From NCBI RefSeq assembly GCF_021531895.1, contig NZ_JAFBIX010000004.1, positions 1 to 64,000 of the forward strand: 64,000 nucleotides of DNA, given 5' to 3'. The translations under genes were made by a program, and so were the position numbers. Each line of letters starts with the position of its first letter. Within the stretch, counting starts at the first letter, position 1. This document shows, piece by piece, positions 25,986 through 34,684 of this stretch. This stretch comes from Faecalicatena contorta (GTDB taxonomy: Bacteria > Bacillota > Clostridia > Lachnospirales > Lachnospiraceae). The notes below the pieces were generated by a model that did no database searches, had not been told where the DNA came from, and was given only the letters and a program-made list of their open reading frames with translations.

Positions 25986-27419
25986 ATGAGTAATGACAGA
26001 TATCAAAGCCCGCTTTCTGAGCGTTATGCTAGTAAGGAGATGCAATACATCTTTTCGCCAGATAAAAAGTTCAGAACATGGAGACGACTTTGGATCGCTC
26101 TTGCAGAAACAGAAAAGGAATTGGGACTGCCAATTACAGAAGAACAGATTGAAGAATTAAAAGCTCATGCAGATGATATCAACTATGATGTAGCAAAAGA
26201 AAGAGAGAAAATTGTGCGTCATGATGTTATGTCGCATGTTTATGCGTATGGACAGCAGTGTCCTAAAGCAAAGGGAATCATTCATTTGGGTGCCACTTCT
26301 TGTTATGTTGGCGATAATACAGATGTCATTTTAATGTCTGATGCTTTGGAATTGGTGAGAACAAAGCTGATTAATGTAATAGCAGAACTTGCAAAATTTG
26401 CTGATGAATATAAGAACCTTCCGACTCTGGCATTTACGCATTTTCAGCCGGCTCAGCCGACAACTGTTGGAAAACGTGCAACACTTTGGATGCAAGAGTT
26501 TATGATGGATCTTGAAGATTTGGAATATGTAAAAGGAAGTCTTAAATTACTGGGCTCTAAAGGAACCACTGGAACACAGGCAAGTTTCTTGGAATTGTTT
26601 GATGGCGACCAGGAGACGATTGATAAAATTGATCCGATGATCGCAGAGAAGATGGGATTTAAAGCGTGCTATCCAGTATCCGGGCAAACATATTCTCGTA
26701 AGGTAGATACCAGAGTATTAAACGTTCTTGCAGGCATTGCGGCAAGTGCACACAAGTTCTCGAATGATATTCGACTTCTTCAGCATTTGAAAGAAGTGGA
26801 AGAACCATTTGAGAAGACACAGATAGGATCTTCCGCGATGGCGTATAAGAGAAATCCAATGAGGAGTGAAAGAATTGCTTCATTGTCGAGATATGTTATG
26901 ATTGATGCACTGAATCCGGCTATCACTTCTGCGACACAATGGTTTGAAAGAACTTTGGATGATTCTGCTAATAAGCGTCTCAGTGTACCGGAAGGTTTCC
27001 TTGCAATTGATGGTATTCTTGACCTGTGTCTGAATGTAGTAGATGGTTTGGTGGTATATCCAAAGGTGATTGAGAAACGACTTATGTCCGAACTCCCGTT
27101 TATGGCAACAGAGAATATTATGATGGATGCTGTGAAAGCTGGCGGTGACAGACAGGAACTTCATGAAAGAATTCGTGAGTTGTCAATGGAAGCAGGCCGT
27201 AATGTGAAAGAAAAAGGGCTGGATAATAATCTTCTTGAACTGATTGCAGCTGATCCGGCATTCAATCTGACATTGGATGAGCTGAAGAAAACTATGGATC
27301 CGGCAAAATATACAGGCCGTGCATCTGTGCAGGTAGAAGCGTTCCTTGAAAATGTTGTGAAACCAGTTCTGGATGCCAATAAGGATGTCCTTGGCATGAC
27401 TGCGGAAATCAATGTTTAA
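25986..27419 (+). CDS. purB: adenylosuccinate lyase
   Basis: PurB cleaves SAICAR and adenylosuccinate, releasing fumarate at two steps of purine synthesis. The 477-residue protein has the fumarase/aspartase superfamily fold. The signature loop appears as IGSSAMAYKRNPMRSE, catalytic His in LAFTHFQPAQPTT, and the N-terminal HDVMSHVYAYG segment. It is the longer PurB type known from clostridia and eukaryotes. It lies 39 bp after purF, with a strong terminator behind. Confidence 0.95.
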   Translation: MSNDRYQSPLSERYASKEMQYIFSPDKKFRTWRRLWIALAETEKELGLPITEEQIEELKAHADDINYDVAKEREKIVRHDVMSHVYAYGQQCPKAKGIIHLGATSCYVGDNTDVILMSDALELVRTKLINVIAELAKFADEYKNLPTLAFTHFQPAQPTTVGKRATLWMQEFMMDLEDLEYVKGSLKLLGSKGTTGTQASFLELFDGDQETIDKIDPMIAEKMGFKACYPVSGQTYSRKVDTRVLNVLAGIAASAHKFSNDIRLLQHLKEVEEPFEKTQIGSSAMAYKRNPMRSERIASLSRYVMIDALNPAITSATQWFERTLDDSANKRLSVPEGFLAIDGILDLCLNVVDGLVVYPKVIEKRLMSELPFMATENIMMDAVKAGGDRQELHERIRELSMEAGRNVKEKGLDNNLLELIAADPAFNLTLDELKKTMDPAKYTGRASVQVEAFLENVVKPVLDANKDVLGMTAEINV

Positions 27420-27464
27420 TATTACCAAAAAATAAAAAATCAAGTGTTTTTTTTGAAAAATCTT

Positions 27465-27498
27465 AAATGGCGTAAACGGCGTGTTTGCGCCATTTTTC
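27465..27498 (+). terminator. intrinsic terminator after purB
   Basis: AAATGGCGTAAAC (27465-27477) pairs with GTTTGCGCCATTT (27483-27495) with one G-T or A-C mismatch, followed by a T-rich tail. Confidence 0.85.
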
Positions 27499-27571
27499 TT
27501 TTTTGTATTGACTGATTAAAAGTCATAAAATGGCAAAAGTGACGAAAATTCTTCAAAATTCTCTGCAATTA

Positions 27572-27600
27572 TTGAAGAAAAAATGGGTGAGTGATATTAT
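27572..27600 (+). promoter_or_regulatory. promoter of the AGCS symporter gene
   Basis: TTGAAG at 27572-27577 and TATTAT at 27595-27600 are spaced by 17 bp, 55 bp before the GTG start. Confidence 0.6.
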
Positions 27601-27654
27601 AGACACATCGAATAATGTTATTCAAAATATCAATACAATGAAGGGGGTCATGTT

Positions 27655-29019
27655 GTGGAGGCAGCATTAAATAACATTTTTTCAACTATTGGCAGTTATC
27701 TTTCAAACTACATTCTGATCGTAGCACTTCTTGGTGGCGGTATCTGGTTTACTGTGAAACTTGGTTTCATTCAGGTAAAGGGCTTCGGCGAAGGAATGAG
27801 AAGAACGTTTGGTGGACTTTTCAGCAAAAAAGGCGAGGCGGGAAATGATGGTATGTCTTCTTTCCAGGCACTGGCTACAGCTATTGCAGCTCAGGTAGGT
27901 ACTGGTAACATTGCTGGTGCGGCAACAGCACTTGCAGTCGGTGGACCAGGAGCGATCTTCTGGATGTGGATTGCGGCATTCCTTGGAATGGCAACAATCT
28001 ATGCAGAGGCAATTATGGCACAGAAATATAAGAAGATTGGTGATGACGGAGTTGTGACAGGTGGTCCTGTTTACTATATTCGTGCAGCATTTCAAGGACC
28101 ATTTGGTAAGTTCCTTGCAGGGGCATTTGCAATCCTGATTGTTCTTGCACTTGGCTTCATGGGTAATGCTGTGCAGTCCAATTCTATTGCGGCAGCATGG
28201 AATACAGCATTTGGAATCCCAAAATGGGTTATGGGTGCTATTCTTGCAGTTGTAGCTCTGTTTGTGTTTGTTGGAGGCATGGGACGTATTGCTAAGATTA
28301 CTGAGATGATTGTTCCGGCTATGGCAGCACTTTATATTATAGGTTCATTGATTGTCATTATCTATAATTTTAAAGAGATTCCTTATGCGTTCAAATCTAT
28401 TATTGTAGGTGCGTTTGCACCGTCTGCGGTTGTCGGTGGTGCGGCAGGTGCAACGATCAAGCTCGCACTTACAAAGGGTGTTGCAAGAGGTTTGTTCTCT
28501 AATGAGGCTGGTATGGGTTCTACACCTCATGCTCATGCAGTGGCGAAAGTAGATCATCCGGTAGAGCAGGGATTTGTGGCTATGATTGGTGTGTTTATTG
28601 ATACATTCGTAATTCTGAACCTGACAGCTCTCGTAATTATTACAACACATTCTATTCCGACTGGACTTACCGGAGCAGAGTTAAGCCAGTATGCATTCTC
28701 AACATTATATGGAAAAGGCGGAGATATCTTTATTGCTGTATGTATGCTGTTCTTTGCGTTTTCTACTATCCTTGGATGGTATTTCTTCGGACAGGCTAAT
28801 ATCAAGTATCTGTTTGGAGCAAAAGCAGTAAAAGTGTATTCTGTGATTGTGGCGGTTTGCGTGTTCCTTGGATCACTAGCAGAGGTTGAACTTGTATGGA
28901 CAATGCAGGATTGCTTCAATTCTCTGATGGTTATTCCGAACATTCTTGCGTTGTTTGCACTTAGCGGAGTGATTAAAGAAGTACATAATGATTACTTTAA
29001 AAATAAAAAGAACAAATAA
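27655..29019 (+). CDS. AGCS-family sodium:alanine/glycine symporter
   Basis: The 454-residue membrane protein has about eleven hydrophobic segments and the AGCS signatures: FQALATAIAAQVGTGNIAGAATA near residue 75 and GLFSNEAGMGSTPHAHAVAK near residue 280. Members import alanine or glycine with sodium. The GTG at 27655 is used because AAGGGGGT lies seven bases upstream; a nearby ATG (27650) is out of frame and ends at once. It is directly upstream of the riboswitch-controlled glycine reductase operon, so glycine supply is a reasonable inference. It has its own promoter. Confidence 0.93.
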   Translation: MEAALNNIFSTIGSYLSNYILIVALLGGGIWFTVKLGFIQVKGFGEGMRRTFGGLFSKKGEAGNDGMSSFQALATAIAAQVGTGNIAGAATALAVGGPGAIFWMWIAAFLGMATIYAEAIMAQKYKKIGDDGVVTGGPVYYIRAAFQGPFGKFLAGAFAILIVLALGFMGNAVQSNSIAAAWNTAFGIPKWVMGAILAVVALFVFVGGMGRIAKITEMIVPAMAALYIIGSLIVIIYNFKEIPYAFKSIIVGAFAPSAVVGGAAGATIKLALTKGVARGLFSNEAGMGSTPHAHAVAKVDHPVEQGFVAMIGVFIDTFVILNLTALVIITTHSIPTGLTGAELSQYAFSTLYGKGGDIFIAVCMLFFAFSTILGWYFFGQANIKYLFGAKAVKVYSVIVAVCVFLGSLAEVELVWTMQDCFNSLMVIPNILALFALSGVIKEVHNDYFKNKKNK

Positions 29020-29162
29020 CTATTCGTTATTTCTATAGAAAGTAATGAAGATTTTTGCTGAGAAGAATAGAAAGTTTCAATAAATGCAAAGGGCAAAATC
29101 AACAAAAATAGAAATAAATATTAGTGCAATGTGCATAAAATAATTTAATTTTAAGATAGCGG

Positions 29163-29191
29163 TTGCAAAAAAAATAACAATACGCTATTAT
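29163..29191 (+). promoter_or_regulatory. promoter of the glycine reductase operon
   Basis: TTGCAA at 29163-29168 and TATTAT at 29186-29191 are spaced by 17 bp, about 110 bp before the glycine aptamer. Confidence 0.65.
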
Positions 29192-29297
29192 AGATATAGG
29201 CAATTGAATATATTCAGGAATTCGATAAATCACGTCGGATTTTGAATGAGAATATATTGAAAATGTCTATACATAAAAAATAAGAGTGGGATGATAT

Positions 29298-29395
29298 TTT
29301 CCAAGAGAGAGTCAGGTTTTTGACCGCCGAAGAGGCAAACCTTATATAAAGTGGTGAATATATATGAGGCGAAACTTTCAGGCAAAAGGACTGGA
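29298..29395 (+). promoter_or_regulatory. glycine riboswitch aptamer
   Basis: The conserved glycine aptamer core is present in order: a purine-rich AGAGAGAGTC strand (about 29304-29313), GCCGAAGAGGCAAAC (29326-29340), a variable P3b arm, then GAAACTTTCAGGCAAAAGGAC (29371-29391). These match the glycine class closely. It precedes grdX and the glycine reductase genes, so it should switch on glycine catabolism when glycine is plentiful, through the terminator at 29469-29513. Confidence 0.92.
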
Positions 29396-29468
29396 GAATG
29401 TACCACATTCTGAATCTTGTGCTGTATGATAAAGCTTTAAAGGAATACATTATCAGGGCAAAAGACAG
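29396..29468 (+). promoter_or_regulatory. probable degenerate second ('ghost') glycine aptamer
   Basis: TCAGGGCAAAAGACAG at 29453-29468 copies the 3' end of the intact aptamer with small changes, but the GCCGAAG core is missing or eroded (GCTTTAAAGGAATA). Single-aptamer glycine riboswitches often keep such a structural remnant that docks on the true aptamer. This reading is inference from similarity. Confidence 0.5.
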
Positions 29469-29513
29469 AAAAGGACGATTACGCACATGGTTGTGTTTGA
29501 ATCGTCCTTTTTT
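29469..29513 (+). terminator. riboswitch expression-platform terminator
   Basis: AAAAGGACGATT (29469-29480) pairs with AATCGTCCTTTT (29500-29511) and T-residues follow. It lies between the glycine aptamer region and grdX. Confidence 0.88.
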
Positions 29514-29580
29514 AATTGCTATGCATTTAGTATGAGTTTTCATATAGGCTGGCAGATTGACTGAAAGGAGAAAGTGGAAC

Positions 29581-29967
29581 GTGAATCAAAAGAAATACAT
29601 CATTATAACGAATAATCCACTGGTTTTTGATAAGCTTAAGGAGACGCACAACGTAGAATACAAGGAGATTTCTTACGAAGAGATTCTAAAAGAAGTTAGA
29701 GACAGAATCCATGAAGGTCATTTGCTTCTGACGCACCCATTGTCGGGGAGCGTGAAGCCTAATGAAACACCATACAAATCCATAATGATTACGGAGGGAA
29801 AGGGGGAGATCGACGAGAGGTCTCTCACGTTGATTGAAAACGCCATACAAGCGTGCCAGAAGTTTGAGTTTAAATCAGACAAATATAAAGCTTCGGTATA
29901 TGACGATTTTCAGTTGATTGACTGGACCTTGCTGGAAAGTGGAATGGCATCGGCTGATGCGTGGTAG
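29581..29967 (+). CDS. grdX: GrdX family protein
   Basis: The 128-residue protein starts MNQKKYIIITNNPLVFDKL and matches the small GrdX family that opens glycine reductase operons. Its biochemical role is not established. The GTG at 29581 has AAGGAG ten bases upstream; an in-frame TTG at 29557 has no such site. It is the first gene after the glycine riboswitch. Confidence 0.85.
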   Translation: MNQKKYIIITNNPLVFDKLKETHNVEYKEISYEEILKEVRDRIHEGHLLLTHPLSGSVKPNETPYKSIMITEGKGEIDERSLTLIENAIQACQKFEFKSDKYKASVYDDFQLIDWTLLESGMASADAW

Positions 29968-30039
29968 GTCATAAGTGAGGTTGTAAAAGCGTTAAAGCTT
30001 ACACAATAATATCAAATTTCTTGAAGGAGGGAACTACAA

Positions 30040-31320
30040 GTGAGATTAGAAATGGGACACATTTACATTAAGGATATTCAGTTCGCAGCTGAGTCTAAGA
30101 TTGAAGACGGAATCCTTTATGTATCCGAAGAAGCCGTTAAGGCTGTCGCTCTTGAGGATGAGAAGATTAAGAGCGTATCATTTGACATTGCAAAACCAGG
30201 TGAGTCAGTAAGAATTACACCAGTTAAAGACGTAATCGAACCAAGAGTTAAAGTTGAAGGAAGAGGGGGAATCTTCCCGGGCGTTATCTCTAAGGTTGAT
30301 ACAGTTGGTGAAGGAAAAACTTATGCATTAAAAGGAATGGCTGTAGTAACAGCAGGTAAGATCGTTGGTTTCCAGGAAGGTATCATTGATATGACAGGTC
30401 CGGGAGCTGACTATACACCTTTCTCAAAGACCTTGAACCTGGTAATGGTATGTGAACCGGTTGATGGAATCAAACAGCATGATTATGAGAAGGCTGTTCG
30501 TTTCGCAGGATTCAGAGTTGCAGTTTATATTGGGGAATTAGCTCGTGACTTGACACCTGATGAGACAAAAGTATATGAGACATGCACAATTAAAGAAGGT
30601 ATGGAAAAATATCCAGATCTTCCAAGAGTTGCATATGTTCAGATGCTTCAGAGTCAGGGATTATTACATGACACATATGTATATGGTGTGGATGCAAAGA
30701 AAATCGTTCCTACAATTTTAAGCCCAACAGAGATTATGGACGGTGCAATCGTATCTGGTAACTGTGTGTCTGCTTGTGATAAAAACCCTACATATGTACA
30801 CTTGAACAATCCAGTTGTACATGATTTGTTTGAGCAGCACGGAAAAACATTAAACTTTGTATGCCAGATCATCACAAATGAAAATGTATACCTGGCAGAT
30901 AAACAGCGTTCTTCTGATTGGACAGCTAAGCTGTGTAAGATGTTGGATCTGGATGGCGTTATTGTATCTCAGGAAGGATTTGGTAACCCAGATACAGACC
31001 TTATCATGAACTGTAAGAAGATCGAAGCTGAAGGCGTTAAAACTGTAATCATTACAGATGAATATGCTGGACGTGATGGAAAGTCTCAGTCATTGGCTGA
31101 TGCTGATGCAGCTGCAGATGCAGTAGTAACTGGCGGAAATGCAAACCAGGTAATTATCCTGCCAAAACTTGATAAAGTAATTGGAACTTTGGATTATGTA
31201 ACCAAGATTGCTGGAGCAAGTGAGGAGACACTTCGCGAAGATGGATCTCTGGAAGTTGAGCTTCAGGTACTCACAGGTGCAACTAATGAGACCGGTTTCA
31301 ATAAGCTGAGCGCAAGATAG
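30040..31320 (+). CDS. grdE: glycine reductase component B, alpha/beta subunit precursor
   Basis: GrdE is the proprotein of the pyruvoyl-bearing subunits of protein B, which binds glycine as a Schiff base and presents it to the selenol of GrdB. It has 426 residues. The self-cleavage site is Asn241-Cys242 in VSGNCVSACDKNP; Cys242 becomes the pyruvoyl group, at the position described for the Eubacterium acidaminophilum enzyme. The GTG at 30040 has AAGGAGG nine bases upstream. grdB follows after 17 bp. Confidence 0.96.
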   Translation: MRLEMGHIYIKDIQFAAESKIEDGILYVSEEAVKAVALEDEKIKSVSFDIAKPGESVRITPVKDVIEPRVKVEGRGGIFPGVISKVDTVGEGKTYALKGMAVVTAGKIVGFQEGIIDMTGPGADYTPFSKTLNLVMVCEPVDGIKQHDYEKAVRFAGFRVAVYIGELARDLTPDETKVYETCTIKEGMEKYPDLPRVAYVQMLQSQGLLHDTYVYGVDAKKIVPTILSPTEIMDGAIVSGNCVSACDKNPTYVHLNNPVVHDLFEQHGKTLNFVCQIITNENVYLADKQRSSDWTAKLCKMLDLDGVIVSQEGFGNPDTDLIMNCKKIEAEGVKTVIITDEYAGRDGKSQSLADADAAADAVVTGGNANQVIILPKLDKVIGTLDYVTKIAGASEETLREDGSLEVELQVLTGATNETGFNKLSAR

Positions 31321-31337
31321 GAAGGGAGGATAATATA

Positions 31338-32648
31338 ATGGCTAAATTAAAAGTTGTTCATTACATCAATCAGTTCTTTGCACAGATTGGTGGAGAAGAG
31401 AAAGCAGATTATCCGGCTGAGATTCGTGTTGGCGAGATCGTTGGACCGGGTATGGCATTGACACAGAATTTTGGGGATGAAGCAGAGATTATTGCTACAA
31501 TCGTTTGTGGTGACTCTTACTTTAATGAGAACCTTGATAAAGCAAAAGCTGATATCCTCGCTATGGTAAAAGAGCAGAATCCAGATGTATTCGTTGCTGG
31601 TCCTGCATTTAACGCTGGACGTTATGGTGTTGCTTGCGGAACTATCGCAGCAGCAGTTCAGGAAGAACTTGGAATTCCGGCTGTAACTGGTATGTATGTT
31701 GAAAATCCAGGTGCTGATATGTTCAAAGATAAGGTATATATTGTATCTACAAAGAACAGTGCAGCAGGTATGAGAGATGCTATTAAAAAATTAGCTCCTC
31801 TTGCATTAAAAGTTGGAAAAGGTGAGCCGATTGGCGCTTCTTGTGAAGAAGGATATATTCCAAACGGCGTTCGTGTGAACTTCTTTGAAAAAGAAAGAGG
31901 ATCTCAGAGAGCTGTTAAGATGCTTATCAAGAAATTGGCTGACAAACCGTTTGTTACAGAATATCCAATGCCTGACTTCGATAGAGTAGCTCCGAATCCG
32001 GCAGTAAAAGATCTTGCTCATGCTAAGATCGCTCTGGTTACTTCTGGTGGTATTGTACCAAAAGGAAATCCAGATCATATTGAAAGTTCAAGTGCATCTC
32101 ACTATGGTGAGTATGATATCGCTGGTGTTATGGATCTTACCGAAGAGACATATGAAACTGCTCATGGTGGATATGACCCAGTATATGCAAACGAAGACTC
32201 TGACCGTGTATTGCCGGTTGATGTACTTCGTGACATGGAAAAAGAAGGAATTATTGGAGAACTGCATCACCTGTTCTACACAACAACAGGAAATGGTACA
32301 GCCGTTGCTTCAGCAAAAGCATTTGCAGCAGAATTTTCTCAGAAATTACTGGCTGACGGTGTAGACGCAGTAATCCTTACCTCTACTTGAGGTACCTGTA
32401 CTCGTTGCGGTGCAACGATGGTTAAAGAGATAGAGAGAGCTGGTATCCCGGTTGTACATATCTGTACAGTAACTCCTATTTCTATGACAGTTGGTGCGAA
32501 CAGAATCGTTCCGGCTATCGCAATTCCACATCCTCTTGGAAATCCAGCACTGGATAAAGATGAGGAAAAAGCACTTCGTCGTCGTATTGTTGAAAAAGCT
32601 TTGAATGCTCTTACAACAGAAGTAGACGATCAGACAATTTTCGAATAG
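31338..32648 (+). CDS. grdB: glycine reductase component B gamma subunit, selenoprotein (Sec351)
   Basis: GrdB carries the selenocysteine that attacks glycine's alpha carbon and transfers the carboxymethyl group to GrdA. The TGA at 32388-32390 is read as Sec in the motif TST-Sec-GTCTRCG; the frame continues to 32648 and gives 436 residues, the family's normal length. A SECIS hairpin follows the UGA. Without recoding, the protein would stop 86 codons early. It is co-transcribed with grdE and trxB. Confidence 0.97.
32388..32418 (+). promoter_or_regulatory. SECIS element and recoded UGA of grdB
   Basis: UGA at 32388-32390 is followed by TCGTTGC (32402-32408) pairing with GCAACGA (32412-32418) around the loop GGU. 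The loop GU lies about 20 nt after UGA, as bacterial SelB needs. Confidence 0.88.
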
Positions 32649-32680
32649 GTGTTACCTTATATTAAAGGAGAATAACAAAA

Positions 32681-33625
32681 ATGGATAAGATTTATGATGT
32701 TATTGTCCTGGGTGCAGGTCCTGCTGGTTTAGCAGCAGGACTGTATGCAGGAAGAAGCCGTCTTTCTGTTCTGATTATTGAAAAAGGTCAGGATGGCGGA
32801 CAGATTGCAATTACAGATGAGATAGAAAACTATCCGGGACAGATCGTAGAAGGCGAATCAGGTCCATCCTTGATTGCAAGAATGACAGAGCAGGCTGCAA
32901 AATTTGGAGCAGAGCGTGTGTCTGATACAATCAAAGAAGTGGAGCTTGAGGGCGAGATCAAAGTCCTGAAGAGCGCAAAAGAAGAGTACAAAGGAAGAAA
33001 TGTAATCATTGCTACCGGTGCTCATGCACGTCCGATCGGATGTAAAGGTGAAGCTGAATTCACAGGAAAAGGTGTTTCCTATTGCGCCACATGTGATGCA
33101 AACTTCTTCGAAGATTTTGAAGTATATGTAGTAGGTGGTGGAGATTCCGCTGTAGAAGAAGCTATGTATCTTACAAAATTTGCAAGAAAAGTTACGATTA
33201 TTCACAGACGTAATGAACTTCGTGCTGCAAAATCTATTCAGGAAAAAGCATTCAAGAATCCAAAACTTAACTTTATGTGGGATTCTGTAGTTGAAGAAGT
33301 TGGAGGAGATGATATCCTTCAGTGGATGAAAGTAAAGAATGTAAAGACTGGCGAGATCACTACAGTAGAAGCTGATGAAGAAGACGGAATGTTCGGTGTG
33401 TTTGGATTTATCGGTACTGTTCCGAATACCAAACCATTCGAAGGAATCATTGACATGGATGAACGCGGATATATCAAGACGGATGCTGATATGCATACAA
33501 ACATCCCAGGTGTATATGCAGCAGGTGATGTTCGTGTCAAGAGTTTAAGACAGGTTGTAACTGCAGCAGCTGATGGAGCAATCGCAGCTGTTCAGGTAGA
33601 AAGAAGCATGTCTGATTACTTCTAG
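32681..33625 (+). CDS. trxB: thioredoxin reductase
   Basis: The 314-residue flavoprotein reduces the operon's thioredoxin, which then regenerates glycine reductase protein A. FAD-binding motif GAGPAGLAAGLYAGR is at the N-terminus, the redox pair is CATCD near residue 133, the NAD(P)H motif is VVGGGDSAVEEA, and the C-terminal FAD motif is GVYAAGDVR. It is an ordinary low-molecular-weight TrxB without selenocysteine. Its place between grdB and trxA ties it to glycine reduction. Confidence 0.95.
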   Translation: MDKIYDVIVLGAGPAGLAAGLYAGRSRLSVLIIEKGQDGGQIAITDEIENYPGQIVEGESGPSLIARMTEQAAKFGAERVSDTIKEVELEGEIKVLKSAKEEYKGRNVIIATGAHARPIGCKGEAEFTGKGVSYCATCDANFFEDFEVYVVGGGDSAVEEAMYLTKFARKVTIIHRRNELRAAKSIQEKAFKNPKLNFMWDSVVEEVGGDDILQWMKVKNVKTGEITTVEADEEDGMFGVFGFIGTVPNTKPFEGIIDMDERGYIKTDADMHTNIPGVYAAGDVRVKSLRQVVTAAADGAIAAVQVERSMSDYF

Positions 33626-33626
33626 A

Positions 33627-33711
33627 TTATATAGCCGGAGAAAAGTAAATCGCGGTGCGAAGCGGCGCATGGTCATAAAGTGATGCCTTTTGGTTCTTCC
33701 GGGTTATATAA
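33627..33711 (+). ncRNA. structured intercistronic element between trxB and trxA
   Basis: TTATATAGCC-GGA-GAA (33627-33642) pairs with TTC-TTCC-GGGTTATATAA (33694-33711) in about 16 pairs with two single-base bulges. GC-rich inner segments (GGTGCG...CGCAT near 33654-33670) can fold further. No T-run follows, so it is not a simple terminator. It may set mRNA processing or differential stability; function unknown. Confidence 0.45.
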
Positions 33712-33742
33712 AAAGCAACATAATAAAAGGAGGATGATACCA

Positions 33743-34060
33743 ATGTTAGATTTGGATAAGACAAACTTTCAGGCTGAAGTATTAGAGGCAGAAGGTTATG
33801 TATTTGTAGATTTTTATGGAGATGGATGTGTTCCATGCCAGGCTCTGATGCCAAAGGTACACGAGTTTGCTGAAACATATGGAGATAAATTAAAATTCAC
33901 ATCTCTGAACACAACAAAGGCACGTCGTCTGGCAATCAGTCAGAAGATTCTTGGCCTTCCGGTTATGGCTATTTACAAAGACGGAGAGAAGATCGACGAA
34001 GTTGTAAAGGAAGAAGCAACACCGGAAAGTATTGAAGCGATGATTCAGAAATATATCTAA
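33743..34060 (+). CDS. trxA: thioredoxin with CVPC active site
   Basis: The 105-residue thioredoxin has [15 protein letters not shown] as active site. The Cys-Val-Pro-Cys pair with Gly before it, in place of WCGPC, is typical of thioredoxins that serve glycine reductase. The cis-Pro loop is [11 protein letters not shown]. The ATG at 33743 has AAGGAGG upstream; the 21 residues ahead of it in frame are unlike thioredoxin and lie in the structured intercistronic region. Confidence 0.94.
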   Translation: MLDLDKTNFQAEVLEAEGYVFVDFYGDGCVPCQALMPKVHEFAETYGDKLKFTSLNTTKARRLAISQKILGLPVMAIYKDGEKIDEVVKEEATPESIEAMIQKYI

Positions 34061-34120
34061 GAGATATTTCTTGATCATATAACATGTTTTTTACCACTTA
34101 AGAAAGGAGAAAGCATAATT

Positions 34121-34582
34121 ATGGCTATTTTAGAAGGGAAAAAAGCAATAATTATCGGAGACCGTGATGGAATTCCGGGACCAGCTATCGCTGAATGCGT
34201 AAAGACTGCTGGTGCTGAGATCGTATTTTCATCAACGGAATGTTTCGTCTGAACGAGCGCAGGCGCAATGGACTTAGAGAATCAGAAGAGAGTAAAGGAA
34301 TTCGCTGAAGAATACGGCGCAGAGAACTTAGTAGTAGTTCTTGGAGCAGCTGAAGGCGAAGCTGCAGGTCTTGCAGCTGAGACTGTAACATTAGGCGATC
34401 CTACTTTTGCAGGTCCATTGACAGGGGTCCAGCTTGGACTCACGGTATATCACGTATGTGAACCTGAAATCAAAGAAGAATTTGATGAAGCAGTATATGA
34501 CGAGCAGGTTGGTATGATGGAAATGGTTCTTGACGTAGACGACATCGTTAGTGAGATGGAAGCTATCAGAGAACAGGCTTAA
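34121..34582 (+). CDS. grdA: glycine/sarcosine/betaine reductase component A, selenoprotein (Sec44)
   Basis: GrdA accepts the carboxymethyl group from GrdB on its selenol and delivers it to protein C. The TGA at 34250-34252 is Sec44 in the motif CFV-Sec-TSAG, the Cys-x-x-Sec redox pair of this family. Read through, the protein has 153 residues, the usual length. AAGGAG lies upstream of the ATG. An annotation pipeline would otherwise call only the C-terminal 105 residues from an internal ATG at 34268. Confidence 0.96.
34250..34266 (+). promoter_or_regulatory. weak SECIS-like hairpin and recoded UGA of grdA
   Basis: After UGA (34250-34252) a short GCG (34257-34259)/CGC (34264-34266) hairpin with loop CAGG is visible; it lies closer to UGA and is weaker than the arsM and grdB elements. 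The UGA itself is certain from the protein family; the exact SECIS is not. Confidence 0.5.
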
Positions 34583-34596
34583 TCGATGCTTAAAAA

Positions 34597-34640
34597 GGGG
34601 CAGACCCGGTGTGTACCCACTAGGGTACTGCCTCTTTTTT
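34597..34640 (+). terminator. intra-operon terminator between grdA and grdC
   Basis: GGGGCAG pairs with CTGCCTC (one wobble) around an inner TACCC/GGGTA hairpin, with a run of six T at the end. It should give more grdA than grdCD mRNA. Confidence 0.75.
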
Positions 34641-34684
34641 CTATGAATTTCGTCAAAGCAAGAAAAAAGAAAGGTGGAAAACCC

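Noticed and set aside
34185-34391. Open frames on the minus strand opposite grdA and grdC
   Set aside because: They follow the codon periodicity of the plus-strand genes, have no ribosome binding sites and no recognisable product.
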